From: Oscillospiraceae bacterium
GTDB lineage: Bacteria > Bacillota > Clostridia > Oscillospirales > Acutalibacteraceae
Direction of reading: 5' to 3'
DNA length: 64,000 bases
NCBI GenBank assembly: GCA_902774035.1
Contig: CACYHA010000004.1
Coordinates: 1 to 64,000, forward strand
Below the pieces are notes generated by a model. That model did not search any database. It saw only the letters and a list, made by a program, of their open reading frames with translations, and was not told the DNA's origin. The position numbers and the translations under genes are program-made. Below are positions 50,374 through 59,780 of the stretch, in pieces. Positions within the stretch are counted from its first letter, which is position 1, and the number at the start of each line of letters is the position of its first letter.

Positions 50374-51113
50374 TGCTTTTTCGCCCTTTCCATCCCGGCG
50401 GCAAGCTCCAGCCTGCGCACCTCGTCTTCCGTCAGTTCGCGCCAGTCGCCGATTTTCAGCATCCCGAGCTTCACGGAGCCGACCGCCGTGCGGCGCAGTC
50501 TCGCGACTTCGAGGCCGACCTCTTCGCACATTCTGCGGATCTGACGGTTGCGGCCTTCATAGAGGATGATCTCCAGCACCACGCGGTTTTCTTCCGTCGT
50601 GATCACGCGCACCTCGGCCGGCGCGGTTTTGCGCGCGTCAAGAATAACGCCCTGTGTGAGCGCGGTGAGCTGCGCCTCGCTGACGGAAGGGCGCACCGTG
50701 ACACGGTAGGTCTTCGGCACGTGTCGGGACGGATGGGTCAGCGCGTTGGCAAAGTCGCCGTCGTTTGTGAAAAGCAGCAAGCCTTCGGAATCACGATCCA
50801 GCCTCCCGACGGGGAAGACCTTCGCCGGCGCGTTTTCGACCAGCGCAGCCACGCATTTGCGGTCCATCTCATCCGACATGGTCGTGATGAAGCCGCGGGG
50901 CTTGTTGAGCATGAGATAGGTGTGCTTTTTCTGCCGCGCGATCCGCTTGCCGCCGACAGTGACCGTGTCGCGTTTCGGGTCGATCTTGTCGCCGAGCTGC
51001 GCCACATGGCCGTTGACACGCACCTTGCCCGCGAGGATCAGCTCCTCGCTTTTTCGGCGCGACGCGACGCCGCACTCGGAAAGAAATTTTTGCACTCTGA
51101 CGTCCTGTGCCAT
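50370..51113 (-). CDS. rluB: pseudouridine synthase, RsuA/RluB family
   Basis: 247 residues from ATG 51113, which has GGAGG five bases upstream. An N-terminal S4 RNA-binding domain (VQKFLSECGVASRRKSEELI) precedes the catalytic GRLDRDSEGLLLFTNDGDFAN with the Asp nucleophile and the C-terminal EGRNRQIRRMCEEVGL. It modifies a uridine in 23S (or 16S) rRNA; RluB is the likeliest subgroup in this context. Confidence 0.9.
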   Translation of the reverse strand: MAQDVRVQKFLSECGVASRRKSEELILAGKVRVNGHVAQLGDKIDPKRDTVTVGGKRIARQKKHTYLMLNKPRGFITTMSDEMDRKCVAALVENAPAKVFPVGRLDRDSEGLLLFTNDGDFANALTHPSRHVPKTYRVTVRPSVSEAQLTALTQGVILDARKTAPAEVRVITTEENRVVLEIILYEGRNRQIRRMCEEVGLEVARLRRTAVGSVKLGMLKIGDWRELTEDEVRRLELAAGMERAKKQ

Positions 51114-51179
51114 CGCGTCCTCCATGGTTAAGTAACCGATGCTTCGATCAATGTGTGAAGATTAACGGGCAAGAATGTA

Positions 51180-51214
51180 CCAAAACAACCACCTGCGCAC
51201 CAATGGCAGGCGGT
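51180..51214 (-). terminator. terminator after gerW
   Basis: Read leftward: stem ACCGCCTGC (51206-51214) / GCAGGTGGT (51188-51196) with one G-U pair, followed by TGTTTT. Confidence 0.7.
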
Positions 51215-51231
51215 CATTTCAAGCAGCCGGT

Positions 51232-51648
51232 TTACTGCGCGTCGGATTCGATCTGCGCAGCTTCCTTTTTCGCGGCTTCCTTCTTGCTCTTGTTGACGAG
51301 GCTCGTCACCTTATCGAACATTTCAGGCACGAGGTTGACCACGCGCTCCGCAGCGTTGTCATAGGCGGTGATGTGCTTGAGCGTCACTTCGCCGTCGCTG
51401 ATGACAAGGAAGGCCACCGGGGTGATGGTCACGCCCGCGCCGCCGCCGCCGCCAAAGAGCTCTTGCGAATTCCTGGAGGGAAAATCCGCGCCGCCGGAAG
51501 CAAAGCCGTAGGTCACTTTGGAGATCGGAATGATCGTCACGTTTCCCTCGGCATAGATCGGTTCGCCGATGATGGTGCTGGTATCCACAAGATCGCGGAT
51601 TTTTTCAATCGTGCTGGCAAGAATGGCGCCTGCTGATTTTTCTGACAT
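51232..51648 (-). CDS. gerW: GerW/YtfJ-family sporulation protein
   Basis: 138 residues. The core is PIYAEGNVTIIPISKVTYGF, then a run of glycines (FGGGGGAGVTITPVAFLVI), which is the YtfJ hallmark. In Bacillus YtfJ (GerW) is made in the forespore and affects germination. It follows the DUF2953 gene as ytfJ follows ytfI. The C-terminus is Lys/Ala/Glu-rich. Confidence 0.92.
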   Translation of the reverse strand: MSEKSAGAILASTIEKIRDLVDTSTIIGEPIYAEGNVTIIPISKVTYGFASGGADFPSRNSQELFGGGGGAGVTITPVAFLVISDGEVTLKHITAYDNAAERVVNLVPEMFDKVTSLVNKSKKEAAKKEAAQIESDAQ

Positions 51649-51668
51649 ATCGTATCATCCTTTCCGGA

Positions 51669-52385
51669 TTATTTCACTGATGTTTCGGCTTGTTCGGCCT
51701 GCGGGTTCGGCTGCGTCTTCGGAAGCTTGCCGTTTTTGAGAAACTTCAGAAGCACGCGGAACACCATGCGAACGCCCATGGCGATTGTTGCGTTGAGAAT
51801 CTTGCGGATGATCGCATGGCAATCGAAGAAGAACTCGCCCTGAGATTTGTTGGCGAGGAAATCGCATTCCACGCTCACATCGTATTTATGTACCACATTG
51901 TTTGCACAGAGGAAGCCAGCAAGCGGATAGATGTTCTGACAGGCCTTGCCGTATTCGATGGCCGTTGCGGCCGCGTCGCCCTTGCCGACGACGACATAGA
52001 TGTCGAACTCGTCGAACACAACGCTTTTCAGCAGCTTGGAAAAATACCGCGACTGCACGGCGGCAAGGTTCGAAAGGACCTCCATCATGCCGTCATAGCC
52101 GTTGGCCTTCGCCATTTGCAAAAGCGCGTTCGGCTTTTTCTCTTTCGGCGCTTCCTCGGCCGGCTGCTCATCCTTCGGCTTCTCTTTTTTCTTTTTTTCT
52201 TTCTTCGGCTTTTTTTCTTTCTTTTCGCCCAGCGGAAGGATCTGAAAGCTCAAAAAAAGATAGCGCACCGAAAGGTAGATCTTGTCCTGATAGGAGAAGG
52301 AGACGTGTACGGGGATCGACAAAATCAAAAGGATCAGCAAAATGATCGCGGCAAGCACACAGAGAAAAATTTGAAAACCGCTCAA
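51669..52385 (-). CDS. DUF2953 membrane protein (YtfI-like)
   Basis: 238 residues. One N-terminal membrane helix (about 5-25), then a short strand, a highly charged Lys/Glu/Pro segment (about 54-88), and the conserved DUF2953 domain (VVVGKGDAAATAIEYGKACQ ... DVSVECDFLANKSQGEF). It is paired with gerW/ytfJ as in other spore formers. Function not established. Confidence 0.9.
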   Translation of the reverse strand: MSGFQIFLCVLAAIILLILLILSIPVHVSFSYQDKIYLSVRYLFLSFQILPLGEKKEKKPKKEKKKKEKPKDEQPAEEAPKEKKPNALLQMAKANGYDGMMEVLSNLAAVQSRYFSKLLKSVVFDEFDIYVVVGKGDAAATAIEYGKACQNIYPLAGFLCANNVVHKYDVSVECDFLANKSQGEFFFDCHAIIRKILNATIAMGVRMVFRVLLKFLKNGKLPKTQPNPQAEQAETSVK

Positions 52386-52437
52386 CGTCAGCCCTCCTCT
52401 TCTTCGAAAATGTTCAACTTATATCATACATGAAGAA

Positions 52438-53037
52438 TTAAGTTTCGTCAACTGTTTGCGGAAAATCTTCTTCATTTTTCTCGTTTTTTTCGGCTTCGTC
52501 GCCGCTCTGCGCCAAAGCTTCGGGCGCTTTTTCCGGCAGTGACGGCAGCTCGTCCAGGGACGAAACGCAAAAACAGCGCAGGAAATTCGCCGTGGTGCCG
52601 TAGATCAGCGGGCGGCCCGGTAGATCAAGTCGGCCGCGCTCTTCAATGAGCTGCTTCTGGCAAAGCGTTGCCAGAACGGCGGAACAATCCACACCGCGGA
52701 TCTGCTCGATGAAGGCCTTGGTCACAGGCTGATTGTACGCGACGATGGCAAGCACTTCAAACGCGGCCTGCGACAGCGGGGAATTGCGCTTGATCTCCAG
52801 CACCTTGCGCACGGAATCCGCGTATTGTCTGCGCGTGCAGAGCTGATACTGATCCTCCAGACGAAGCAGGCAGATGCCCGCTTCCTCCTCGTCATATTTT
52901 GCGGCGAGGTTTTCCAGAAGCTGGGAGAGCAGCAGCTCGTCCAGCTCCAGTGCCTGCGCCAGCCGGGAAAGCTCGATCGGCTCCCCTGCAGCAAAAAGCA
53001 CCGCTTCCAGCGTGCTTTGCAGTTCCTTCATGTTCAT
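52438..53037 (-). CDS. scpB: segregation and condensation protein B
   Basis: 199 residues. Winged-helix pair: LEAVLFAAGEPIELSRLAQ and KRNSPLSQAAFEVLAIVAYNQPVTKAFIEQIRGVD. The C-terminal 30 residues are acidic and disordered. ScpB joins ScpA and SMC to form bacterial condensin. It overlaps scpA by 4 bp; a second ATG at 53031 gives a better ribosome-binding-site spacing (AAGGA). Confidence 0.96.
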   Translation of the reverse strand: MNMKELQSTLEAVLFAAGEPIELSRLAQALELDELLLSQLLENLAAKYDEEEAGICLLRLEDQYQLCTRRQYADSVRKVLEIKRNSPLSQAAFEVLAIVAYNQPVTKAFIEQIRGVDCSAVLATLCQKQLIEERGRLDLPGRPLIYGTTANFLRCFCVSSLDELPSLPEKAPEALAQSGDEAEKNEKNEEDFPQTVDET

Positions 53038-53747
53038 TCCTTCGGGTTCCTTTCTCGGTTCAGGCTGACAACCGTATTGTCCTCGTTCAGCGTCACCTTG
53101 TTGGCCTTGACCAGCTCCAGCACGGCAAGGAAGGTCGCCACAAGCTGCGAGCGGGAAGAAGCGCCCTCGAACAGCGCCGTAAAGCGCAGCTTTGACTGTT
53201 TGAGCAGCTTGCGATAGATAAAGACAATGCCGGTGTTGACGGAGACGATCTTCTTTTTCACGATCACGGAAAAGGCTTCCATGGGCACGGGCAGCTTACG
53301 GCGATCCCTGCCGACGGCGCTGACATAGGCCAGAAGCAGCTCCCCGGCGTCGTGCAGGCGGGAATAGGTATAGTTTACCGGCAGCGGCATAGGGGCACGC
53401 TCCAAATAATCGAAGCCGTTCGCCTGCTTGGAAAGCTTTTCCGCCATCAGCTTGCAGTCGCGGTATTCCAGCAGCTCGCCGGTCAGCTCTTCCTTGAGCT
53501 TTTCCGCTTCCTCATAGACCGGCAGGAGGGACACGGTCTTGATATAGATCAGCCGCGCCGCCATCTCGATGAACTCGCTGGCAATGTCCATATCCGCCTC
53601 CTGCATCTCGCGGACATAGGCGACATACTGTTCCACCAGTTCGAAGATCGGGATGTCGTTGATGTTCAGCTTGTGCTTGGAGATCAGGTGCAGCAGCAGA
53701 TCCAGCGGCCCTTCAAAGACCTCCAGCTTGTATTGAATCTTTTCCAT
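53034..53747 (-). CDS. scpA: segregation and condensation protein A
   Basis: 237 residues from the ATG at 53747. The kleisin N-terminus is QYKLEVFEGPLDLLLHLISKHKLNINDIPI, and the C-terminal winged helix contains IVFIYRKLLKQSKLRFTALFEG. It bridges the SMC heads. Its ATG shares one base with the stop of the site-2 protease gene. Confidence 0.96.
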   Translation of the reverse strand: MEKIQYKLEVFEGPLDLLLHLISKHKLNINDIPIFELVEQYVAYVREMQEADMDIASEFIEMAARLIYIKTVSLLPVYEEAEKLKEELTGELLEYRDCKLMAEKLSKQANGFDYLERAPMPLPVNYTYSRLHDAGELLLAYVSAVGRDRRKLPVPMEAFSVIVKKKIVSVNTGIVFIYRKLLKQSKLRFTALFEGASSRSQLVATFLAVLELVKANKVTLNEDNTVVSLNRERNPKE

Positions 53748-54436
53748 CACGCCACCAGATTTCCGTAGCCGAAGGGCAGCGCCGCCAGCTTCATCACGCC
53801 GCGCATCAGCGCGGAAGAGGCGATGCTCATCGGGGTATCGAGCACGCCGAACAGAATCAGCGCGAAGATTCCCAGGACGATGTAGCGCTCATAGGGCTGG
53901 ATCTTGTACAGATACTTGTCGGGAATGAACAGCGCGAGAATCCGCGAACCGTCCAGCGGCGGAACCGGAATCAAGTTGAACACGGCAAGCATCACGTTGA
54001 TCTGCGCAACGAAAAAGCAGAACTGCATGAGATACGACGCGAAATTTGAAACGCCGGACGACGCCATGACCGCGTAAATGATCCAGTACAGCACACTGTA
54101 AAGCAGCGCCATCACCAGATTCGACGCGGGGCCGGCGGCAGCCGTCAGCGCCATGCCGCTCTTCGGATTCTTGAAATTGCGGCTGTTGACTGGCACGGGC
54201 TTGGCGTAGCCGAAGCCGACGAGCAGGATCATCAGCGTACCCACAAGATCGAGATGGGCAAGCGGGTTGAGCGTCAGGCGTCCGCCGAGCTTCGCCGTGC
54301 GGTCTCCAAGGGCGTTGGCAACCACAGCATGGGCGAATTCATGGATCGGCAGCACGCAGAACAGCACGAACAAACGCGCGCCAAGCTTGACCACAAGCTC
54401 GATCGTGAAGCCGTTTCGGAAGAGGTCAAAAATCAT
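53747..54436 (-). CDS. site-2 protease family (M50) intramembrane metalloprotease
   Basis: 229 residues from ATG 54436, preceded by AAAGGA. The zinc motif is PIHEFAHAVVA (His32, Glu33, His36), and the second motif is NLIPVPPLDGSRIL. About six membrane helices. It is the short, PDZ-less type found upstream of scpA in many Firmicutes; substrate unknown. It overlaps prmC by 11 bp. Confidence 0.93.
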   Translation of the reverse strand: MIFDLFRNGFTIELVVKLGARLFVLFCVLPIHEFAHAVVANALGDRTAKLGGRLTLNPLAHLDLVGTLMILLVGFGYAKPVPVNSRNFKNPKSGMALTAAAGPASNLVMALLYSVLYWIIYAVMASSGVSNFASYLMQFCFFVAQINVMLAVFNLIPVPPLDGSRILALFIPDKYLYKIQPYERYIVLGIFALILFGVLDTPMSIASSALMRGVMKLAALPFGYGNLVA

Positions 54437-55298
54437 AGAAGTTCCTTTCCTGCTTTTCAGCAAAAACAAATCGTTCGGTCTCGGAAAAATCTCTGCAGAT
54501 CTCGGTGGTAAAACCCCGCGACGCAAAGAGCGCGGCAACGTCACGCGCCTGGGTCTCGCCGCATTCCACGCCGACAAGGGCGCCTTCTTTCAAAAACGGC
54601 AGCCACGAATTGGCAAGGGCGCGGTAAAAAACCAGGCCGTCTTCGCCGCCGTCCAATGCCATTGCGGGTTCTCTTTGCACCTCGCGCTGCAAAAACGGCA
54701 GCTCCCCGGAAGGGATATAAGGCGGATTGGAGAGGATGACGTCCGGCACGGGGAGCGAGGAAAACGCCGAAAATCCGCGCAGCACGTCGCCCTGAATCAG
54801 CGGCACCGACCGGGCAAGACCCAGCGCGCAGCGGTTTTCGTTGCAGTAGCGCAGCGCGTCGTCGGAGCATTCAAAGAGATAGACGTTTGCGTCCGGGCGT
54901 CGCTTTTTGACGGACAGGCCGATGCAGCCGGAGCCGGCGCAGAGATCAAACACGGTCGGCGCCTTTTTGCCCTTCATGCGCTCCAGCGCGAAAAGCACCA
55001 GCTCTTCGGTCTCCGGGCGCGGGATCAGCACGCCTTTCCCCACGGCGAAGCTGCTGTCAAGAAAATCCCAGCTTCCGCAAAGGTACTGCAAGGGCTCCCC
55101 TGCCAATCTGCGGGAAAGAAGAACCCGAACCTCCGCCATCTGCGCTTCGCTCAAAGGCTCGTCGCAGACAAAGAGATGGTTCGCCGTTTCCCGGCCGAAG
55201 GCGGCCTCCAGAAGCGTTCGCGCCTCAAACCCGCTGTTTTCAACGCCGCCGGTTTCCAGCGCTTCGCGCAGCGAAGCGGCAAAAGCACGGGCGTTCAT
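54426..55298 (-). CDS. prmC: peptide chain release factor N5-glutamine methyltransferase PrmC
   Basis: 290 residues. Helical N-terminal domain, then SAM motif FDLCAGSGCIGLSVKKR and the NPPY motif (ILSNPPYIPSGELPFLQ) typical of glutamine N-methylation. It methylates the GGQ glutamine of release factors. It overlaps the DUF1385 gene by 4 bp. Confidence 0.96.
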   Translation of the reverse strand: MNARAFAASLREALETGGVENSGFEARTLLEAAFGRETANHLFVCDEPLSEAQMAEVRVLLSRRLAGEPLQYLCGSWDFLDSSFAVGKGVLIPRPETEELVLFALERMKGKKAPTVFDLCAGSGCIGLSVKKRRPDANVYLFECSDDALRYCNENRCALGLARSVPLIQGDVLRGFSAFSSLPVPDVILSNPPYIPSGELPFLQREVQREPAMALDGGEDGLVFYRALANSWLPFLKEGALVGVECGETQARDVAALFASRGFTTEICRDFSETERFVFAEKQERNFYDF

Positions 55299-56284
55299 CG
55301 GATCGCGTCGTCTTCGGGGTTGTCGGTGATGACTGCGGTGAAGGCCGCGAGCGCGACCTCGATCATATCGTCCTCCGGCTCCTTCGTCGTCAGCCGCTGC
55401 ATCCAGAGGCCGGGCGCGGAAAGCACCTTCACAAAGACGTTGTCGTGGCGGCCGGCGTATTTGATGAATTCATAGCCGAAGCCCATCACCAGCGGCAGGA
55501 TCAGCAGCTTGATGAGCATCCAGAGCGCCGTGACGTCGCGCAGATGGGGAAACGCCACGGAGATGACCGAGGAGATCAGCACGCTGATGATGATGATCAC
55601 AAACATGAACGACGTTCCGCAGCGCGGATGAAAACGGCTTTGCTTTCTCACGTTTTCCACCGTCAGCGCAAGGCCGTTTTCGTAGCAGAAGATGGTCTTA
55701 TGTTCCGCGCCGTGATACATAAATGTGCGGCGAATGTCCTTCATCAGCGAGACGGCGGCGATGTAGGCGACGAAGATCAGCATACGCAGCACGCCTTCGA
55801 TCAGCGCGCGGAAGTTCGTCAGCGCATCATTGGCAAGCTTGTTGAAAAGATTGGTGATGATCGTCGGCAGCCAGAAGAACAGCGCGAAAGCCAGCAGAAC
55901 GCCGAGGACGGAAGCCACGGCAGCAAGGGTGTTCATGACCTTTTTGCTCAGATGCCGGTTCAGCCAGCGGTCGAATTTCGACATTTCCTCTTCCGGAACA
56001 TCCACATCCTCAAGCCCGCTCTTTTCGGCGGATTCCATCAGGCAGTGATAGCCGAAAATCATGGATTCCACAAAATTCACGCACCCGCGAATGATCGGCC
56101 AGCCGAGCGGCTTGATTTTATCGCGAATATGCTTCGGATTTTTCATTTCGGTGTCGATGCTGCCGTCGGGCAGACGCACGGAGAGGGCGGCGCCCTTCGG
56201 CCCCTGCATCATGATGCCTTCGATCAGCGCCTGACCGCCGACCGAGGTTTTGTGCAGCGGACAGGATTCATTTATGTTTTTCAT
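55295..56284 (-). CDS. DUF1385 membrane protein (YqhQ-like)
   Basis: 329 residues. Conserved N-terminus GGQALIEGIMMQGPKGAALS; membrane segments near 117-140, 165-185, 225-245 and 255-275. The loop MYHGAEHKTIFCYENG and HPRCGTSFMF are family marks. In Bacillus YqhQ is a membrane protein of uncertain role. It sits upstream of prmC, as in most Clostridia. Confidence 0.94.
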   Translation of the reverse strand: MKNINESCPLHKTSVGGQALIEGIMMQGPKGAALSVRLPDGSIDTEMKNPKHIRDKIKPLGWPIIRGCVNFVESMIFGYHCLMESAEKSGLEDVDVPEEEMSKFDRWLNRHLSKKVMNTLAAVASVLGVLLAFALFFWLPTIITNLFNKLANDALTNFRALIEGVLRMLIFVAYIAAVSLMKDIRRTFMYHGAEHKTIFCYENGLALTVENVRKQSRFHPRCGTSFMFVIIIISVLISSVISVAFPHLRDVTALWMLIKLLILPLVMGFGYEFIKYAGRHDNVFVKVLSAPGLWMQRLTTKEPEDDMIEVALAAFTAVITDNPEDDAIR

Positions 56285-56302
56285 CTGAGAACCTCCTTTG
56301 AT

Positions 56303-57820
56303 TCAGGAATTCAGAAACGCTTCCATCACGGAAAGCTCGAGCGCTTCGCACTCTTTGAGCGCTTCGTAAAGTTGGCCGGCGATCGCTTTGACGCCGCCGG
56401 AAACGTCGCTTTCGATATTCAGCGGCATGATCGGATCGTGGACGCTCAGGCGCAGCAGGAACCATCCCCTGCATTCGGGCGCATCGAGAAAGACGCGCAC
56501 GCCCTCGCGGTTATCGTCGGCAAGGCGCCAGTCCGTTCGCATTTCGGCAAGCTGTTCCACCCGGGCGATCACGGAATTGCCGTAGGCTTTGAATTCCTCC
56601 GTTTGGATCTTCAGGCGAAGCTCCGTTGCCTCGAGCGGATCGCGCAGCGCTGCGATCAGGGAATCCAGCGATTTCCCTTCTCTTCCCATCTGCGCGGTTT
56701 TGATGATGATCTTTGTGATCAGATAGGCACCGTCGTCAAGATAGTAGTTGTCGCGGAAAGCCGCGTGACCGGAGGTCTCGATCGCCAGCGGACAGTTGAC
56801 GCCGGCTTCATTGAGCTCGATCTGTTTGTTGATGACGTTGCGGTAGCCGCGGCGGTAGCGGTAATGTACGCCGCCGAGGGTGCAGTTGATGAAATCGGTC
56901 AGACCCGTGGAAGTCACGGAATCGGTGACGATCGTGCCGCCAGCGTTCCCTTCCAGCGCAATGACGGACGCAAGCGCTACAAGCCGGTTGCGGTTGATCT
57001 CTCTGCCGGAGCTGTCGACACAGCTTGCACGGTCAACGTCGGTGTCGAAGATCACGCCGATGTCGGCGTTCGCGCGTTTTGCTGCCGCGCTGACAGACGC
57101 CATGGCCTCCTTGTTTTCCGGGTTCGGCGCGTGGTTCGGAAACATCCCGTCGGGCTCAAGGAACTGGCTGCCGGAAACATCGGCGCCGAGAGGCGCGAGC
57201 ACCTGCGAGGCATAAAAGCCGCCCACGCCGTTGCCGGCATCCACAAGGATGTGAAAGCCCTTCAGCGGATGTGCACGGTCTTCGGCGGCGACTTCGTCGC
57301 AGATCATTTTGCGAAGCCGCGCCGCGTAAACGGTCATATAATCGGCGGTCTCTGTTCCACCTTTTTCGCCCTCCGGCGCGGGGAGAGAAGCTGCGTTTCG
57401 GATGATCTCGTCGAGGTCGCCGCTGTCCACGCCGCCGCGTTCGGTGAAAAACTTCAGGCCGTTGCGGTCAAAGGGATGATGGGAAGCGGTGATCTGCACG
57501 GCCGCTTTGCAGCCGAAATCAACCGTCGTCATGAACATCGCGGGTGTGGACGCGAGGCCGCAATCCAAGGCGAAAAAGCCGAAATCGCGCAAGGCGACGA
57601 TCACCTGCGTTTTGATGCGTTCGGCGGAGATGCGCGAATCGTGGCCCACGGCGATGCGTGCGCCGGTCTTTGCGCCGGATTCTTTCAGCCAGACGCAAAA
57701 GCCGCCCGTCAGATCATAGACCGCCTTGTCTGTCAGCTCCACCGCGTGTTCCGAGGTTTCCACAGCCACGCCGCGGATATCGGTTCCGCTTTTGAGTTTT
57801 TTATAGTCTGTAGTCAGCAT
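56303..57820 (-). CDS. phosphohexomutase (phosphomannomutase/phosphoglucomutase family)
   Basis: 505 residues. The phosphoserine loop is ITASHHPFDRNGLKFF, the Mg site FDTDVDRASCVD and the sugar-binding loop AIETSGHAAF. The start MLTTDYKKLKSGTDIRGVA is typical. It interconverts hexose 1- and 6-phosphates; sugar specificity cannot be told. It overlaps the DUF2461 gene by 20 bp. Confidence 0.93.
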   Translation of the reverse strand: MLTTDYKKLKSGTDIRGVAVETSEHAVELTDKAVYDLTGGFCVWLKESGAKTGARIAVGHDSRISAERIKTQVIVALRDFGFFALDCGLASTPAMFMTTVDFGCKAAVQITASHHPFDRNGLKFFTERGGVDSGDLDEIIRNAASLPAPEGEKGGTETADYMTVYAARLRKMICDEVAAEDRAHPLKGFHILVDAGNGVGGFYASQVLAPLGADVSGSQFLEPDGMFPNHAPNPENKEAMASVSAAAKRANADIGVIFDTDVDRASCVDSSGREINRNRLVALASVIALEGNAGGTIVTDSVTSTGLTDFINCTLGGVHYRYRRGYRNVINKQIELNEAGVNCPLAIETSGHAAFRDNYYLDDGAYLITKIIIKTAQMGREGKSLDSLIAALRDPLEATELRLKIQTEEFKAYGNSVIARVEQLAEMRTDWRLADDNREGVRVFLDAPECRGWFLLRLSVHDPIMPLNIESDVSGGVKAIAGQLYEALKECEALELSVMEAFLNS

Positions 57821-58514
57821 AATTCTGCCCCTTTTCCGCGATGGAAGCTTCCATCACCTTGAGAAGAAATTGATACATCGGACGATAAGCCGCAATGCAT
57901 GTTCGCAGTTCCGCGAGGACGCTGCCGTCAAAGAGCGGCTCCATATCGCTGCTGTAACGGATGAAATAGAGACTTTTCGCGTTATAGTACGGTTTGAGAT
58001 CGGCTGCGATCTCCCCGGGTTTTTCGCGGGCGTACCGATCGAAATCCTCCACCGCGCCGACGGCGCGGACTTTTTTGAGCGCCGCGCGGAACACGCGCTG
58101 GTTTTCCAGCAGCAGGCGGCGAAACTGCTCCATATACGCTGCGTCCGCATAAAACGCGCCGACGCCGATGGTGTAGCCCCCGGGCATGATCTCGAACCAC
58201 ATGCAGGGCTGGTAGTGCCATTCCTGCTTATGGCGCATGAACATCATCCAAACATTGTCTCGGTACATGTTCTTTTCCTTAGCGCGGCGGGTATCACGGC
58301 GGATGCGCGAGACCATCCGGCTCGGGACGAGCATCATCTGGTCGTCGAGCGCAAAGAGCTGATCCTGCAGATCTCCGGCAATGGCCCGCATGGGCTCGAT
58401 CGCCTTTTGCCTGATCTGCTCTTTGACGGATTCATAATACGGCTTGCTGTCGTTGAACTTGTTTTCCGCAAGCAGCAAAAAGGTGTCGAGGTCAAAGCCC
58501 TGAAAACGATCCAT
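57801..58514 (-). CDS. DUF2461 family protein
   Basis: 237 residues. Conserved blocks: DTFLLLAENKFNDSKPYYE, RIRRDTRRAKEKNMYRDNVW and WFEIMPGGYTIGVGAFYADA. No function has been established for the family. One base upstream is the end of the PLP lyase-like gene, so it is probably co-transcribed. Confidence 0.9.
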   Translation of the reverse strand: MDRFQGFDLDTFLLLAENKFNDSKPYYESVKEQIRQKAIEPMRAIAGDLQDQLFALDDQMMLVPSRMVSRIRRDTRRAKEKNMYRDNVWMMFMRHKQEWHYQPCMWFEIMPGGYTIGVGAFYADAAYMEQFRRLLLENQRVFRAALKKVRAVGAVEDFDRYAREKPGEIAADLKPYYNAKSLYFIRYSSDMEPLFDGSVLAELRTCIAAYRPMYQFLLKVMEASIAEKGQNYADYRL

Positions 58515-59780
58515 TCACTTCACCTTCTTTTGTTCATCCAGCAACGCCTGCGCTGCAGAAAGCACCGCGAGCTTTGCGGAATGGAAATTCAGCCCGCCCT
58601 GCATCCAGACCGCATAAGGTTCGCGCAGCGGTCCGTCGGCGGAAAGCTCGATGGAGGAGCCAAGCGTGAACGCGCCGGCCGCCATGATGACCTTGCTGTC
58701 ATAGCCGGGCATATCCGACGGCTCCGGCACAACGAAGGAATCGATCGGCGAAGCCTTTTGCAGCCCACGGCAGAAAGCGATCAGGTTTTCCGCTTTCTGC
58801 AGCTTGATCGCCTGAATGATGTCGTGGCGGGTCTCGTATGGCTGCGGCGTGGTTTCGAAGCCGAGGGACGTAAACAGCGAAGAGGCGAAGGCGGCGGTTT
58901 TGAGCGCCTCGCCGACCACATGCGGCGCATGGAACAGCCCCATGAAAAGTTCGCGCGTGTGGCCGAGGGTCGCACCGACCTCGCGGCCGAGTCCTGGCGT
59001 GGTCAGCCGGTTGCAGCACAGCTCCACAAGGGCATGCCGTCCGGCAATATAGCCGCCGGTGGGCGCGATGCCGCCGCCGGGATTTTTGATGAGAGAACCG
59101 GCCATGAGATCGGCGCCGGCCTCGACGGGTTCTCTGCGCTCGGTGAATTCGCCGTAGCAGTTATCTACCATGACGACGGCGCTGCTGTAAGAATGGGCGA
59201 GGTTTGCAATGATCTCGATGTCCTCCACGGAAAGCGAAGGCCGCAGACTGTAGCCGCGCGAACGCTGGATATAGACCATCTTCGGCTGCTGTTCCCGCAC
59301 GGCTTTTTCTATGGCGGCAAAATCCGGGTGACCGTCGGACGCAAGCTCCACCTGCGCGTACTTCACGCCGAAATCATGGAGAGAGCCGGTGTGTCCGCTG
59401 TCGCCGCCGATGCCGATCGCCGGCTGAATGGTGTCATAGGGCAGACCGGTGACGCAAAGCAAAGTGTCGCCCGGACGCAGCACGCCGAAAAGCGCAACCG
59501 TCAGCGTATGGGTACCGCAGGTAAAATTGTGGCGCACCACGGCGTCTTCGGCGCCGACAGCGTCGGCAAAGACGCGGTCGATCACTTCCCTGCCGCGGTC
59601 ACCGTAGCCGTAGCCGGTGGAGGGGGCGAACATTGCCTCGCTCACGCCGTTTTTGACGAAGGCTTTCAGCATTTTCTGCTGATTGTATTCGGTGATCTCG
59701 TCGATCGTTTCAAAATCATGGGCGCACTGCTTGAGCGCGAGTGCGGAATATTTCAAAAGCTGATGGCTGAAATCAAACAT
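58515..59780 (-). CDS. methionine gamma-lyase family protein (aluminium-resistance type)
   Basis: 421 residues from ATG 59780. PLP fold type I: MFAPSTGYGYGDRGREVIDR, the cofactor region FTCGTHTLTVALFGVLRPGD, VDNCYGEFTE and the Schiff-base lysine in GSLIKNPGGGIAPTGGYIAG. It is annotated in many Firmicutes as a Cys/Met-metabolism lyase or aluminium-resistance protein; the real substrate is unknown. It overlaps the GNAT gene by 8 bp. Confidence 0.9.
   Translation of the reverse strand: MFDFSHQLLKYSALALKQCAHDFETIDEITEYNQQKMLKAFVKNGVSEAMFAPSTGYGYGDRGREVIDRVFADAVGAEDAVVRHNFTCGTHTLTVALFGVLRPGDTLLCVTGLPYDTIQPAIGIGGDSGHTGSLHDFGVKYAQVELASDGHPDFAAIEKAVREQQPKMVYIQRSRGYSLRPSLSVEDIEIIANLAHSYSSAVVMVDNCYGEFTERREPVEAGADLMAGSLIKNPGGGIAPTGGYIAGRHALVELCCNRLTTPGLGREVGATLGHTRELFMGLFHAPHVVGEALKTAAFASSLFTSLGFETTPQPYETRHDIIQAIKLQKAENLIAFCRGLQKASPIDSFVVPEPSDMPGYDSKVIMAAGAFTLGSSIELSADGPLREPYAVWMQGGLNFHSAKLAVLSAAQALLDEQKKVK

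Noticed and set aside
55445-57862. Plus-strand ORF of 805 codons opposite DUF1385 and phosphohexomutase
   Set aside because: A shadow of two well-defined minus-strand genes; the translation is His/Arg-rich with no domain.
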